Assembly: GCA_035771175.1 (NCBI GenBank)
Contig: CM069595.1
Span: forward strand, 1,510,056 to 1,574,055
Length of the DNA stretch: 64,000 bases
From: Paratinospora sagittata
Taxonomy: Eukaryota > Streptophyta > Magnoliopsida > Ranunculales > Menispermaceae
Direction of reading: 5' to 3'
The notes beneath the pieces are model-generated. The model made no database searches and had not been told where the DNA came from. It was given only the letters and a program-made list of their open reading frames with translations. A program made the translations under genes and the position numbers. Below, piece after piece: positions 9,301-20,134 of the stretch (its first letter is position 1; the number at the start of each line of letters is the position of its first letter).

Positions 9301-11544
9301 TCTGTATTTCTTCTTCCATTGAAATTACACTTATTCTCTCTTAGTTCTACTAATTGTGAAACCTTTAGATTATAGAGTGTCTCTCCAAACCTCTAACTTT
9401 GTTGAACAATTACCTTTATTTGAAATTTCTTGTAAAGCCAAGACTAATGCTTGATCTAATTATTAAGCTTCCACTTTTTTAGAGTCTTGAGCTTCAAGCA
9501 GAAGTGACAACAAAATGCTTCTTTGATGTGGAAATTGGAGGTGAGCCTGTTGGCAGGATTGTGATGGGCCTCTTTGGAGATGTTGTCCCCAAAACTGCAG
9601 AGAACTTCCGTGCTTTATGTACAGGCAAGCATTATTTCTGCAGCCTCGAAAATTTCCAGAGTTGTAGTAATATAGAGTTGAAGCTTCCTTTTCCTTTTTT
9701 TTTGGTGCGTGCTCTGTGGATGTGGAGTAGGTTGATTTGCCATGTTGTGATGTGCAGGAGAGAAAGGATATGGCTACAAGGGATGCTCCTTCCACCGAGT
9801 CATTAAAGATTTCATGATCCAAGGTGGGGACTTCACCAAAGGAAATGTAAGGTTTCTTACATATTTATTGATGGAAACAATTTGAAGTTGCTGCTTGTTT
9901 TTGTTTTTCCATGTTTTTCCATAAGTGGGATTTTGCTTTAACTGCTTCAGGGAACTGGAGGAATTAGCATCTATGGTTCTAAATTTGAAGATGAGAACTT
10001 CATCTGTAAGTGCTGAATTTGCAATCTCACACATAGAGGTTTTTCTCTTAGTATTTTCTGTTTGATTGAGGCAATAGGAAAGACTTATAAATACTGAGAA
10101 GACTTAAAGTGTTACACTAATGATTTTTTCAAAGAAAAAAAGAAGCATGAAATTAAAACTAAAAATTAAGGACTGGAGACTTATCCAGAAAAATAAGAAA
10201 CTATGATAATTCAAAACTTTAAATTTCAAACTTCAGTATATGAATCCAAAACCAAAACTTATAATTATTTGAAATATACCAATCAAAAATTTAATATTTC
10301 AAATTTCTGTATATGAATCCAAAAGTTAAGACTTGTTATCATCAAATTTGAGATAAACCAACACCATATTTCATACATTTCCAAGTTAGGATTCTTAGTC
10401 TGACTAAGAAATCAAACTTTTCTGTCAGAATAGAAAGGAAACAAAGGAGTATATTTGACAAAAGAAAAAGAGAGGAGAAAGTGCTTGCCACCGGAGTTGC
10501 AAATTCACCAAGACTTTCTCCATCAAGGCATAAGAGTCTTCCTTTCCTCCGCACCACATTTCTGACAACAAAAAAAGAAGAAGAAAAGAGCCTATACATA
10601 AGGCTTCTCAGGCTCTCAGCATTATTATTATTATTTTTTTAATTTGCTTTACCCAGAAGTAACCCTCAACCCATAAGCCTCTAATGTCTTTGTAAAAAAA
10701 AGGCTAAATATATTCAATCTGAGACATTGTTAGAAATATATTCAAGGGAGGGCCATACGCTTACTGTGACCTTCCTCATCAAAATGAATTGAATTCCAAT
10801 TTATTTATTTTCTTTTCAATGGAAGGCCATACATTTACTGTGATCTTCCATACATTTTGTTTCAATACTATGGTCATTGGTTGCATTTTATTTTATTTCT
10901 TGCACACCTCTTTTGCAGTAAAGCACATAGGACCTGGAGTATTTAGCATGGCTAATGCTGGTCCTGATACCAATGGGAGCCAGTTTTTCATTTGCACGGT
11001 GAAGGTAAGTTAGCTTATAGAAAATGTGGTTTCAGACATAGACAAGTGAAAAACATGATCAATTCAGTTGACCTACGAAATTTCGGGTGAGACTTTCTGC
11101 TTCTTGTTTGTTGTACATTAAAATAGCAAGCAGCAACCTTTCTTGTCCATTTTTATCATGAGAGACATCTATATTGATCACCAACTCTCCATTTCCTCTG
11201 CGCACAGTTATCCTCTTGAAATCCACTCATCATCCTGCCCAGTCACCTCCTGGTTTTGACTTATGAACTAATGAAATTGTTGTGGAACTACCATATGCAA
11301 GATTTTTATTATCTCGATTTCAAACTCAATTTCCCTAATTAATGTTCTTATCATGTTCTAAAATCTGTGTTCTATCTGCATGAAACAGACCCCATGGTTG
11401 GATAAGCGTCATATTGTGTTTGGACATGTAATTGAGGGAATGGAGGTTGTCAGGAAGCTTGAATCTCAGGAAACGAGCAGAGCAGATGTCCCCCGCTTGC
11501 CATGCCGGATTGTTAACTGTGGAGAGCTACCCATGGATGCCTGA
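6390..11544 (+). CDS. CYP20-3: Chloroplast peptidyl-prolyl isomerase (cyclophilin, CYP20-3/ROC4 type)
   Basis: Seven exons: 6,390-6,437; 7,126-7,314; 9,483-9,624; 9,758-9,846; 9,951-10,005; 10,919-11,004; 11,389-11,544. They join in frame to 254 codons, near the 260 of Arabidopsis ROC4. Residues 1-79 form a Ser/Lys/Arg-rich transit peptide ending near 'VGRRRMVCS'; the cyclophilin domain follows. Residues matching the CypA active site are R140, F145, M146, Q148, Q196, F198, W206, L207 and H211. Four cysteines typical of the redox-sensitive stromal form are kept (C125, C200, C242, C247), with extra C91 and C136. The family catalyses proline cis-trans isomerisation, and CYP20-3 is known to assist cysteine synthase in the stroma. 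The exon 3 donor is GC (ACAG|GCAAGC). Intron 2 holds a LINE remnant and a MITE. The symbol is assigned by similarity; the nearest alternative is another plastid cyclophilin. Confidence 0.92.
8040..8100 (-). mobile_element. RTE-type LINE 3' end remnant
   Basis: This short block (a CAAGGCTTTCCCCAACTACA-like sequence ending in GATCCACC) is, on the minus strand, the end of the RTE LINE reading frame and 3' end. Relatives in the window lie at 40,318-40,480, 41,985-42,130 and 49,245-49,420. Confidence 0.5.
8108..9235 (+). mobile_element. Degenerate RTE-type LINE fragment, split by a MITE
   Basis: The segments 8,108-8,348 and 8,964-9,235 together match the RT C-terminal region of RTE LINEs. They show 'WASRVLHD', 'KFYK.SIRSAM', 'SWAIKKQY' and 'SVTEICM'-like blocks, then after the gap 'IRK', 'ALIGDKMRE' and '[10 protein letters not shown]'. 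Comparison with the copy at 60-490 shows that 8,349-8,963 is an insertion between them. It lies in intron 2 of the cyclophilin gene, in sense orientation. Confidence 0.7.
8349..8963. mobile_element. MITE nested in LINE remnant, TIR GGCCC..TTTGGG
   Basis: The ends are GGCCCTGTTTGGG and CCCAAATGGGGCC, an almost perfect terminal inverted repeat (two mismatches in 13), flanked by AAA on both sides. A 3-bp duplication and this TIR fit a PIF/Harbinger (Tourist-like) MITE. There is no transposase. Confidence 0.7.
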
Positions 11545-11556
11545 TTAGTTTACTTA

Positions 11557-11803
11557 GGGCTTGTTTGGTACGAGATTTAAAAACAGTTTTTTGTTTTTAA
11601 GTTTAAGATTCCTTGAAAATGTGGTTGGTAGAGCTGTCTTTTGAAGATCAAAAAACCATTTTTAAATTTTAACTTTAAATTTGTGAAGGAAACATGAATA
11701 CAACAAAAAGTTCTCTTCTTGTTTTCTAAAAATAAATTCTAAAAACAAGTTTTTAAAAACTTATTTTTAAAAATAATATTTAAATTTAATGCCAAACGGG
11801 CCC
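11557..11803. mobile_element. Tourist-like MITE 13 bp after the cyclophilin stop codon
   Basis: The ends GGGCTTGTTTGGTA and TGCCAAACGGGCCC are inverted repeats flanked by TTA on each side (11,554-11,556 and 11,804-11,806). The TTA duplication is diagnostic for PIF/Harbinger elements. At 247 bp it has no coding capacity and probably forms part of the cyclophilin 3' UTR. Confidence 0.85.
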
Positions 11804-11989
11804 TTAACGTTTGAGGTCTCAGTTTTTTTTCCCAAATTGTATTGTACCCCTTAGTTCCTTTGTATCTACCAATAATTTAACCTGATCAAGATGTTGCCGA
11901 ACATCTGTTAATGAGCTGTTTTAGTTAGAATGTGCTGTCAACTTACGTTGCATCAAATCTAGGAAGTGTGTATAAAATTTCAACTCTAT

Positions 11990-13729
11990 TCACCAATAGT
12001 CTTTGCAGGAACATTCACCATCCTTGAAGTGATGGAAGCGAACTCGGTCTCTCACAAGTATTTCTCGATGAAAAGCTTTAGACAATAATTTGGTGAACAA
12101 ATGGCAATCTCTGCAGATCCTAAGATTCTTCACGATCCGCAAGCTTGTCCTGTCTGGCGTTCTTAATATCCCAAAAGCAATTGCCAGCCTCTCACTATGG
12201 CAACTAGCTGAGATTCCAGGCCAGTCTCCACCTGAAACGCCAGGTTCTCCCTCTTCCACATAGCCCACCAAGGTTGCTTCATGGGTGATTTCCGTTAATT
12301 TTGCATAGATTTCTGTTGAATCAGGATGTGTCCTATCACCAACAACAAATCTGTGAACACAATCGTCAACCTCAATCCAACTCCAACCAGGGGTAGTCTT
12401 TATTCCTTTGTCTTTAATAAACTTTCTCATCGACGCAAAACCTTGCTGGTCTCTTGTCTGGGCATAGATTCCAGCAAGAAGCACGCAGTCCCCGGCGTTA
12501 AGAGCCTCTAGACGAGCCAGACTCTTCATTGCAGTTTCTCCCACTTCCACATTTCTGTGGATTTTGCAGGCGCCTAGCAATGTCCTCCACAGCACTGGAT
12601 CATCCGTGGAAGGTGAGTTTTCAATGACTTGAAGTGCCTTTTCCAGTTGACCAGCGCAACCATAGAGATCAACCATGCAACCATAATGCTTGATGCCCGG
12701 CTGTAGATTGAATTTGGAGCTCATCATGCGAAAATACCTTGCTCCATCTTCAATTAGCCCTTGGTGACTGCACCCACATAGCAGACCCAGAAAAGTGACG
12801 CCATTTGGCTGATGGATTCCTACCTTCAACATCTCCCTGAAAACAGTAATAGCTTCGTCTCCGTGACCATTTACTCCTAACCCAACTATCATAGAGTTCC
12901 AGGTAGACACATCTCGCCTCTGCATCTTATTGAAGACTCGACGAGCTCCTTCCAAGCTACCGCATTTGGCGTACACGTCTATAAGTGCATTCCCCAAAAA
13001 CACGTTATCCTGGGAGAATCCATTCTCATCGATGATTTTGTGCATTTGAACTCCAAAACTGAGTGCCCCCACGTGAGCACAAGATGAGAGCAAGATAACA
13101 AGAGTGAACTCGTCGAGACCCACTCGTGAAATTCTCATCCTCTGATTGTAAAACTTGAGTACCTCGTCATGTAAACCCGCTTGAGACAAGCATGAAATCA
13201 TGGCATTCCAAGAAACCAAGTCCTTTTGAGGCATTTCATCAAAAACGCTTTCTGCCGTTTCGATTAAACCATTCCCTGCGTAACACCTAAGCAGATTGGT
13301 GCACACAACCACGTTATTAATGTACCCACTTCGAATTATGGACCCGTGGATCTCCCTGCATTTCTCCTCTGCCTTGGCTTTCTCACAAGCCTTGAGGAGA
13401 AAGGAAAGAGTGAAGTGATCTGGAGGGGATTGGCCTGCAAGCATCATATTGTTGTAGAGGAACACAGCTTGGAGTGGAGATGGGCTTTGAGAATAGCCTC
13501 TAATCATGGAATTCCAAGCTGAGGTTGGCGGGTTATGTATTTGATTGAAGAGGAGAGAAGCATGGTGAAGGCTTCCAGAGATGGAAACAGCACAGAAGCT
13601 CAAAAGCTTGTTGGAAATGGCCGGTTCGTCTTGGTAGCCGTTGAGGAGGATTTGGGCATGAATTTTTCTGAGTTTTTCCATGCTGTTGCATCCTTGTAAC
13701 TGGGAAAGGATAGCGTTGATTTTAGACAT
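11990..13729 (-). CDS. PLS-class pentatricopeptide repeat protein with E/E+ and DYW domains
   Basis: A single-exon 579-codon ORF, starting at ATG 13,729 and ending with the canonical C-terminal DYW tripeptide. Tandem PPR motifs (P, L and S types; blocks such as 'NALIDVYAKCGSLEGARRVF' and 'GCMVDLYGCAGQLEKA') run from about residue 15 to 400. E/E+ and DYW domains follow. The deaminase signature is present: H511-S-E513 and C539-x2-C542. Such proteins bind organelle RNA and carry out C-to-U editing at specific sites. Overall order and length resemble Arabidopsis At3g56550 (about 580 residues), including the shared N-terminal 'LSQLQGCNSM' block. No clear targeting peptide is seen, since the repeats begin early. 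The target site cannot be inferred here. All key DYW residues are intact. Confidence 0.95.
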   Translation of the reverse strand: MSKINAILSQLQGCNSMEKLRKIHAQILLNGYQDEPAISNKLLSFCAVSISGSLHHASLLFNQIHNPPTSAWNSMIRGYSQSPSPLQAVFLYNNMMLAGQSPPDHFTLSFLLKACEKAKAEEKCREIHGSIIRSGYINNVVVCTNLLRCYAGNGLIETAESVFDEMPQKDLVSWNAMISCLSQAGLHDEVLKFYNQRMRISRVGLDEFTLVILLSSCAHVGALSFGVQMHKIIDENGFSQDNVFLGNALIDVYAKCGSLEGARRVFNKMQRRDVSTWNSMIVGLGVNGHGDEAITVFREMLKVGIHQPNGVTFLGLLCGCSHQGLIEDGARYFRMMSSKFNLQPGIKHYGCMVDLYGCAGQLEKALQVIENSPSTDDPVLWRTLLGACKIHRNVEVGETAMKSLARLEALNAGDCVLLAGIYAQTRDQQGFASMRKFIKDKGIKTTPGWSWIEVDDCVHRFVVGDRTHPDSTEIYAKLTEITHEATLVGYVEEGEPGVSGGDWPGISASCHSERLAIAFGILRTPDRTSLRIVKNLRICRDCHLFTKLLSKAFHREILVRDRVRFHHFKDGECSCKDYW

Positions 13730-14340
13730 ATTATTACATCCAACGCTTGTTATTGCTGCACGAGAACCACTTACGATCTGTACTTCATATTTGCTCTGAT
13801 GCGGGGGGAATGGTGTGACCGTGTGAGGTACGAGGTGGAGCGGTCGCGACTTGCGCTATAAATGCTGATTTATTTAATTTAATTTAATTAGGAGAGGGAA
13901 TGCATTGAAAATTGTAAATTTACGGGAGTGGCAAATCTCCCAAACACTAGGACATCATATAATCTTATCAATGGATAAACTTCACAAATGGAGTAAAAGT
14001 AAGTGAATAATTGGAGTAAGTGCCACTAAATGCCTTCTCTAATTATTATTACATCATGAGGGTCGGGATTCTCCACTCAACCATTTAACTCTGACAGAAA
14101 CCATCTTCATCAGATGGGTCCACGTGGTGTAACTTGTGCAGCCGATATTGCAATTAATAGGCATACAACACGATTAATGATTTCTTTTTATTAGTTAATT
14201 CAACTTCTAACTAAGCAAGACGGGCTTTCAAAAAAAAAAAGTAAGCAAAACCGAACTCCCCCGGTCTATTAGAGAAAAAATTATCTGATTTGCCCCTTAA
14301 TTTAGTATATATGTGGACTGTGTTGGATGGAAAGTGAAGC
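13730..14340. other. PPR upstream region and HAD downstream region
   Basis: Spacer between the PPR start codon and the HAD stop codon; both genes are on the minus strand. It should hold the PPR promoter and the HAD 3' UTR. A TATAAAT string at about 13,856 faces the plus strand, where no gene follows. No other signal was recognised. Confidence 0.4.
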
Positions 14341-16385
14341 CTAAGCAAGAACAGCAGTTTCGACAGCAGTGGATTGAAGAACTTGCTCCTGTTGTTCCTC
14401 ATCTTCTCCTTCCCATATCTCTGGCAATGCTTCTTTGACATTGTGGATGCTACCCAGGGCAACGTCAGCCCCTGGAACCAGTACCGAGCTCCCCACCTAT
14501 AAGCATGAATGTAATGTTCAATAACTATCCTACCTTCTTTTTTGTTCATAATTTTTGTTTTTCTTTTTCAGTTCTTCTCACTAAGATTCGATCAATCTTG
14601 CTTTATTTACATTTTTTCTTCTTTAATCAGTGCACATAAAAGCATAAGCCAGATATTAGCGCAATTTGACTTCAAATCGAAAAATTAATTACTACAACTG
14701 CAAGGAGCCATGACCACACTAGGTTCTGATGTTATTGTCGAACATAGCATTAATTCCAGTGGACACTAGTTTGTTATAGGTTCGGATTTGGTGATAATAT
14801 CAGACATGAATTCTCTACAGAAAAATTCACATCATTGAGACAAAACGGTAAATGCAATGAAGCAAGTAAAAAGATTAATGACTCACAATGACAGTACGAA
14901 GTCCTGCTGCCTTTCCACTTGCAATATTTCGAGCACTGTCGTCAAAGAAAATCTAATAACAAGAATAAACTCTATCACTTTAGCATTGATGAAAAAATGC
15001 AATGGAAGCATATGGTTTCTAATAATTAATCTTAATTACCGTTTTCTTTGGGTCAATATTTGCAATCTCAATGGCAGCTTCAATGGCTTCCAGAGAGGGT
15101 TTACAAAGGATCCTTGACTGGCGGATGGTGATGTTGTCATCTGTATCATTAACAGCTTCAGCAACGTTGAATTTGTTACTTTTACTGACTGATGGATCTT
15201 CGTCGAGACCATCCATGTAATTATCAGTTGTTGAAGACAAACTTCTATCCATTTTCTTATCGAAATCGTTGGATTCAAGTGGTGAGTTCAGAGTTTCAAA
15301 GCATATGATGCCTTCAAAGCAATCCTCCAAACCCAACCTCTTAAGAACTTCAGCTGCATGAGCTTTGTCAGCATTGGTGAATATCTGCAGAAGCCAGCAA
15401 ACTTGAAGGTAAACAACTAGATTTTGCATAATCATTTGTTTTGCGCTTTCAAAAGAAAAATCAAAGTTATGAGAAACCTACAATTTTATGTTGTGGCATT
15501 GAGAGTAAAAGATTTTTCAATATTGGATCTGGCTTGAGCTTCTCATATGGTAATCTTCCATGAACATAGGCATGGAAATGATCATTGTCAAATTCATACC
15601 CAAGTGCCTGCAAGAGAATAAATTTATCTTGGCCTGCTGAACAGAGTTGAAAGTTTGAAAGTTTGAAAGACAAAAACAAAAACAACACAATAAACAAAAT
15701 GAAGATAGTCTAGGAATCCAAATTCATTTTACCTTCAGACCAGCCATTGTTGTTCCATACTCCTTGTACAATTCCAAACACATCCTAGGAACCAAGCTTT
15801 CTTCAATTTTCAGATATTGCAGCATGTACTCTGCAAATCACCATCATAATCAACTTCATCTTACTTGTGTCATGAAGTTTTGCAGCATTAAAACTCATCA
15901 TCTATTCTCTCTATTATATGTTCCTATTTATACAGATGTGCACAAATATACATAAAAATAAAAATAAAGACAAAGTTGTCCACCATCACCATACCTTCAA
16001 TATTCTTCCGGCAATCCAAATTGAGGCCTGAACTCAGAGGGTACAACGTATCATCCATATCTGTTAATACAGATGAAACGAAAAGCAAACTGTTGAGTTT
16101 ACTAAAATCTAATGGAAAACATTTTTTTTTTTTTTTTGAAAAGAAACAAGAAGTATATTTTATATTTATGAAATGAAGTATCTAATGGAAAACTTCTATT
16201 GGTGGATGTGCGGAAGTTAATTATTTGCAACTCAATTTCCTGTCCCAGATGTACATAATTAAACTTACATCTCCATGGAAAAAGTGAAAACAAGATGCAG
16301 AGTATGGGCAACTATATAATTAACTACATAAGTACGTACCAAACAACAAGTACTCATACTTGGCTTCGTTTAATCTCCCATCCAT
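14341..16385 (-). CDS. HAD-superfamily phosphatase (pyrimidine 5'-nucleotidase/SDT1-like)
   Basis: Seven minus-strand exons: 16,385-16,340; 16,060-15,995; 15,830-15,733; 15,607-15,482; 15,384-15,040; 14,952-14,887; 14,496-14,341. All join in frame with GT-AG introns to 300 residues. HAD motif I is D16-M-D-D-T20 (nucleophile D16, acid/base D18), motif II is the 'FTNAD' loop (T115), motif III Lys is K207 in 'CKPS', and motif IV is F230-D231-D232-S. A cap region precedes motif II. An acidic, Ser/Asp-rich loop of about 60 residues lies between motifs II and III. The family of yeast SDT1/PHM8 and plant At5g59480-like proteins hydrolyses nucleoside monophosphates or other small phosphates. The substrate here is not predictable. 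A TATA box lies upstream at 16,824-16,831. Confidence 0.92.
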
Positions 16386-16562
16386 CTTGAGAAATTCTGC
16401 AAGCAATTCGACTTATTATTATTTTTTTAATTTGTAATAATTAGTTCTGTCATCAGCTGAAAACCATGTAAATATATAAAATTGGTCCTAAGGAAGGACA
16501 AAATTTTGCGTAAGGCTATTTAGAGAAGAAGACGAAGAAGCTTGAGCTTGTGTACCCATTGA

Positions 16563-16805
16563 TCATTCAAGGGCAATAGAAGAAGGGAAATTAAGAAAAG
16601 TTTCTATAGCTGAATGAAAGTCACCCAAAAACTCCTGATTGGTTGTCACAAAAACAATGGGAAGCCAATAACACGAGCCACGGAAAACAAATAGAATACT
16701 AGGAGCAGTGGACAAGACCAAGAAGAATATAATACCCCCAACAGCGAACATTACCTTCACAAAAACCTTGAATACACACTCATGCAACTCCAATGCCACA
16801 TCCAA
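16563..16805 (-). CDS. 80-codon ORF in the HAD gene leader (possible uORF)
   Basis: This minus-strand ORF lies between a TATA box and the HAD start codon, about 180 bp upstream of the latter. It encodes a hydrophobic peptide with a likely membrane segment around residues 18-42 ('FAVGGIIFFLVL') and a second hydrophobic stretch near 'CYWLPIVFV'. The first ATG (16,805) is close to the expected transcription start, so translation might begin at the internal Met near 16,754. I recognise no family. It could be an upstream ORF, a small membrane peptide, or chance. Confidence 0.3.
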   Translation of the reverse strand: MDVALELHECVFKVFVKVMFAVGGIIFFLVLSTAPSILFVFRGSCYWLPIVFVTTNQEFLGDFHSAIETFLNFPSSIALE

Positions 16806-16823
16806 AGTCCCGGTTGGGAGGCC

Positions 16824-16831
16824 TATTTATA
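16824..16831 (-). promoter_or_regulatory. TATA box for the HAD gene
   Basis: TATAAATA on the minus strand. It would place transcription start near 16,795 and give a leader of about 410 nt before ATG 16,385. Confidence 0.5.
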
Positions 16832-16839
16832 AGAAGTAG

Positions 16840-18000
16840 AAGGGCCAATTAGTGTTATGTCTGAAGCGACATAAAACAACTTCTGGGGTGGTCAGCATAT
16901 TATTAATTTGATTGTGGGTTGTGGGTGGCCTCGTGGGAACTTGAGTTGTCTAATTAAGTTGCGTTATCTTTAGTGACATGTCGTTTTCCATGTGGCCATT
17001 AGTCCGATAGTGCCTTTTGAGATACCCCCCACAATCCACCACCCCGTCTATCATCAACTTGGGTTTCAAAAGTTCAAAAGAAGCTACGTTGAGACAGGAA
17101 GTAGGTTTCCGTTAAAACATGAGGATACCGACACCGTAGCTTCTGGGTGACTTGACTGACTATACACCATATATATGTGTGTGTGTGTAGATGAAATTTT
17201 AGAAGAAAGGAAAAAGACAGCAGTTTTTCAAGCAGATGAGATTCAAGGTCCGGAAGTGTGTCTGGATACATGGCATGGTAAAAAGGAAAAGTTGAAGCAA
17301 ATAAATTCCAAGCACCGGTATCATTACCAAATAGGGACGGAATATTACCATAGCTCTTTTTTAGCTTTGAACGAATTGTTCGTCGGGACAAGTACAAGAT
17401 GAATCTTAGAATATATAATGGAATATGAGGTTCTTCCTCTTAATTCTTTTTTGCAGGATATGGATTATGGTTCCATCGCACACTATGGAGAGTATAGAGG
17501 AAGTTATTCTGTTACAAAAAAACAAAAAACAAAGGCAAGGTGTGCACAGTACGCACTAGCACAACGAACCAAAGTTGGTGGAATTCACACTCACCTGATC
17601 CTAATATATTCCCATTAAAAACAAACTGGGTCGAATGGGCTACCCGTCGCTATCCATCACCATCTCATCTGATGGAGGAGCATATTTTACTGACCAACCC
17701 GCAACTTAGTTGATTAAACATTTTCCTGCTATTGCTCATCTTGGATGTGATGAAGTAGTTTCAGCCAGCCAGCCAGCCATGTTAGTTTATTAGATGGCAC
17801 TGCAACCAGGGACACCTTACCAATGTGTGTATGCTGCAACTTCTAAATGCTGCTAATGACCCAAAACATAAGTAAAAAAAAGTATAAGATGTCCATCCTT
17901 TAAGCCTTCTACGGCAAGGCATCTGTAGTACTGATTGCAAAGTAGGGAGATCTGAAAAAGAATAGGTTACATGTGTACCAAACTCTTCTTTTTCTTCTTC
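16840..18000. other. Intergenic, no gene recognised
   Basis: Spacer between the HAD promoter and the FEN1 3' side. It contains a short (TG)n tract near 17,175 and a CAGC-type repeat near 17,764. ORFs here are short and lack coding character. Confidence 0.5.
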
Positions 18001-20134
18001 TTTGGGTTTAGCCTTTTGAGCCGTTCTTATTTAGATCAGTAGAGGGCATATCAACAGAGCACAAGAAGCAATGTCTACCATGAAATATGAAGTGCAAGCC
18101 ATGGTGTGAATTCAAATTGTGGCAATCCAATTGGCTATAAATTCTTGTTGGAGACCTGGGCCTACAAAGGGTGAGGTAAAACTTATTACATGGCATCAAG
18201 ACTGGCAGTTACATGACCAAATTATGTTGACACGAGGATATGCACAAAATAAATAAACAAAAGAAAATTTGAACATATCAAAGTGAGCCAAAGGTAACTA
18301 ATAGAACAGTGCAACTCAATGACCTTGACGACTTGTAAAAATCCCAATTTTGATTAAATAATATTCAATTTACAAATATGAACCTTTTAAGCACATGTAA
18401 ATTTACAAACCACGAAAAGACAATGATTTTTTTAGACAAAAGATGAAACAACCATGAAATTTTTTTCCGATTCAAAAGCAAATAATTTTAAAAAATTTGA
18501 GCAGATGATACATATCACTATTTCTATTACTTCAATGGAATTGACTGTTACCAAACAAACTTTTAAAAAAAAAGTGGGGGAGATTAGATTATATTCTTCA
18601 CAAAAGGAAATCAAAAGAATCATATATTGACCTTGATCATGCAAGGAATACTTTGATATGAATCTAATGCCCAGGTCTAATGAAGCCCAACCAGCATATA
18701 AGAAGAGAATAGATCAAATTGCAGGTCTAACAATTTACATAGTTACATAAGTGAAACAAAATTCATATATTTTACAGCCAAGGAAACTGAAATAATTAAA
18801 GACAAGCTTATAAGGTTATCTACAACTGATACAAACTAATAGATTTCATGTATATCCATATGAAAGACAATGCAACTAACCAAGAAGATTAAATACTAAA
18901 ATATGAATTTAGAAGAATTGCATTGTTGGCTTGACCTTAATTAATTTGACCAACATGTTTAGCATTTATACGCTGAAGCAGACACCTTTGGAGAAGGGGC
19001 CCAAATGCTTGGAACCCAGATCCAACACTGGCAGGCATACATGGCCAAAAACTTTTGGTCTTCTGCAAAGCTGAGAAAACACCTTGGGCTTAAGAAATGT
19101 GCCTGGGGCTCCCATTATGCATTTTGCTCCTTGCCATGGAGTGCACTGAAGAAATTATTGTACTAAATCAGGTACACTCTCTCCAGGAAATAAAAATAAA
19201 TAAAAAAATAGAGCCCAAAGCATTGACAACTATGCAATGGTAGTGAAGAACTTTTAGATTTTGCTTTGTTCATTCAATGCTTAAATTTGTGTCCTTCCGT
19301 AAAGGATAAGATACATTTTTGTCAGGGATCTTTAACAGATTCTTTGAAGTATAACCATCTTCAGAAAGGAATTACATGAGCATAAGATACACTTTTGTCA
19401 GAGATCTTTAACAGATTTCTTGAAGTTTAACCATGTTCGGAAAGGAATTACACGAGCACTACAGGGTGCACATACCACAGTAAGCAACAAATATTGAAAT
19501 TACATTGATAACAACCACTGCAGCACTTGGAGAAAAATATTGTCAAGCTTCCAAGAAAAATAGGAAGTGAAAATAAAATTACATTCAGACTACTTTCAGA
19601 CAGCACCATTTGCTAGGATTTCAAGATTCATTGCAAGAGAGGAGTTTGGTTCTTGATGAAAAGATGAAACATAATCTCCTAGCTAAATGACTAGTTTGAA
19701 ACCAAGTTTAACATCAGACTTCAGTTGTTGCATCATAGAGAATAAGCAATTAAGAAAGCTTTATTTTATCAGTGCAGGTGAAGACTAAAATTTTCAAGTA
19801 CGTGGGCTTGCATGCCTTTGACAACTGCTTACCCTTTTGCTTGATTAAGTTTCATTTAGAGGAAATACATACAGTAGCACATGTGCAATAAAGATACCCA
19901 TTGAGCCCCAGCACAGATGGTGCACAAGCATATTGACATACAACTGTACAAATAACTGTGATATATAGGCAGAAGAACAAGGTAAAGGTTCAATCCATAG
20001 CACACACTAATTCATATGCACTACTAGAGATGGTAACTTTTAAGTTTTTAGTGGCAAGACTTCATATAATCATATCTGTCAGCAAGTGCAAGGATGGAAA
20101 AAAACAGATGCTTAGAAAGTCTAAGTAGTAGTAC
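18001..20134. other. FEN1 downstream region, terminal exon not resolved
   Basis: The usual lysine-rich last FEN1 exon was expected here on the minus strand. Two candidates were seen: a segment opening after a good acceptor near 19,077 that stays open to a stop near 18,950, and a lysine-codon-rich stretch at about 17,985-18,040. Neither matches the family tail convincingly. The rest is AT-rich and contains the 76-bp duplication at 19,306-19,457. Confidence 0.4.
19306..19457. repeat. 76-bp tandem duplication
   Basis: Units 19,306-19,381 and 19,382-19,457 are about 90% identical. Both begin ATAAGATACA and end GAGC, with the shared block ATCTTTAACAGATT. Confidence 0.9.

Noticed and set aside
9463..10034. 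Minus-strand ORFs over cyclophilin exons
   Set aside because: Shadows of exons 3-5.
12326..12511. Plus-strand ORF inside the PPR gene
   Set aside because: Antisense shadow of the PPR coding sequence.
13856..13863. TATAAATG string upstream of the PPR gene
   Set aside because: It faces the plus strand, where no gene follows, so it is not the PPR promoter.
17175..17618. Small plus-strand ORFs between HAD and FEN1
   Set aside because: No similarity, no splice context and low coding character.
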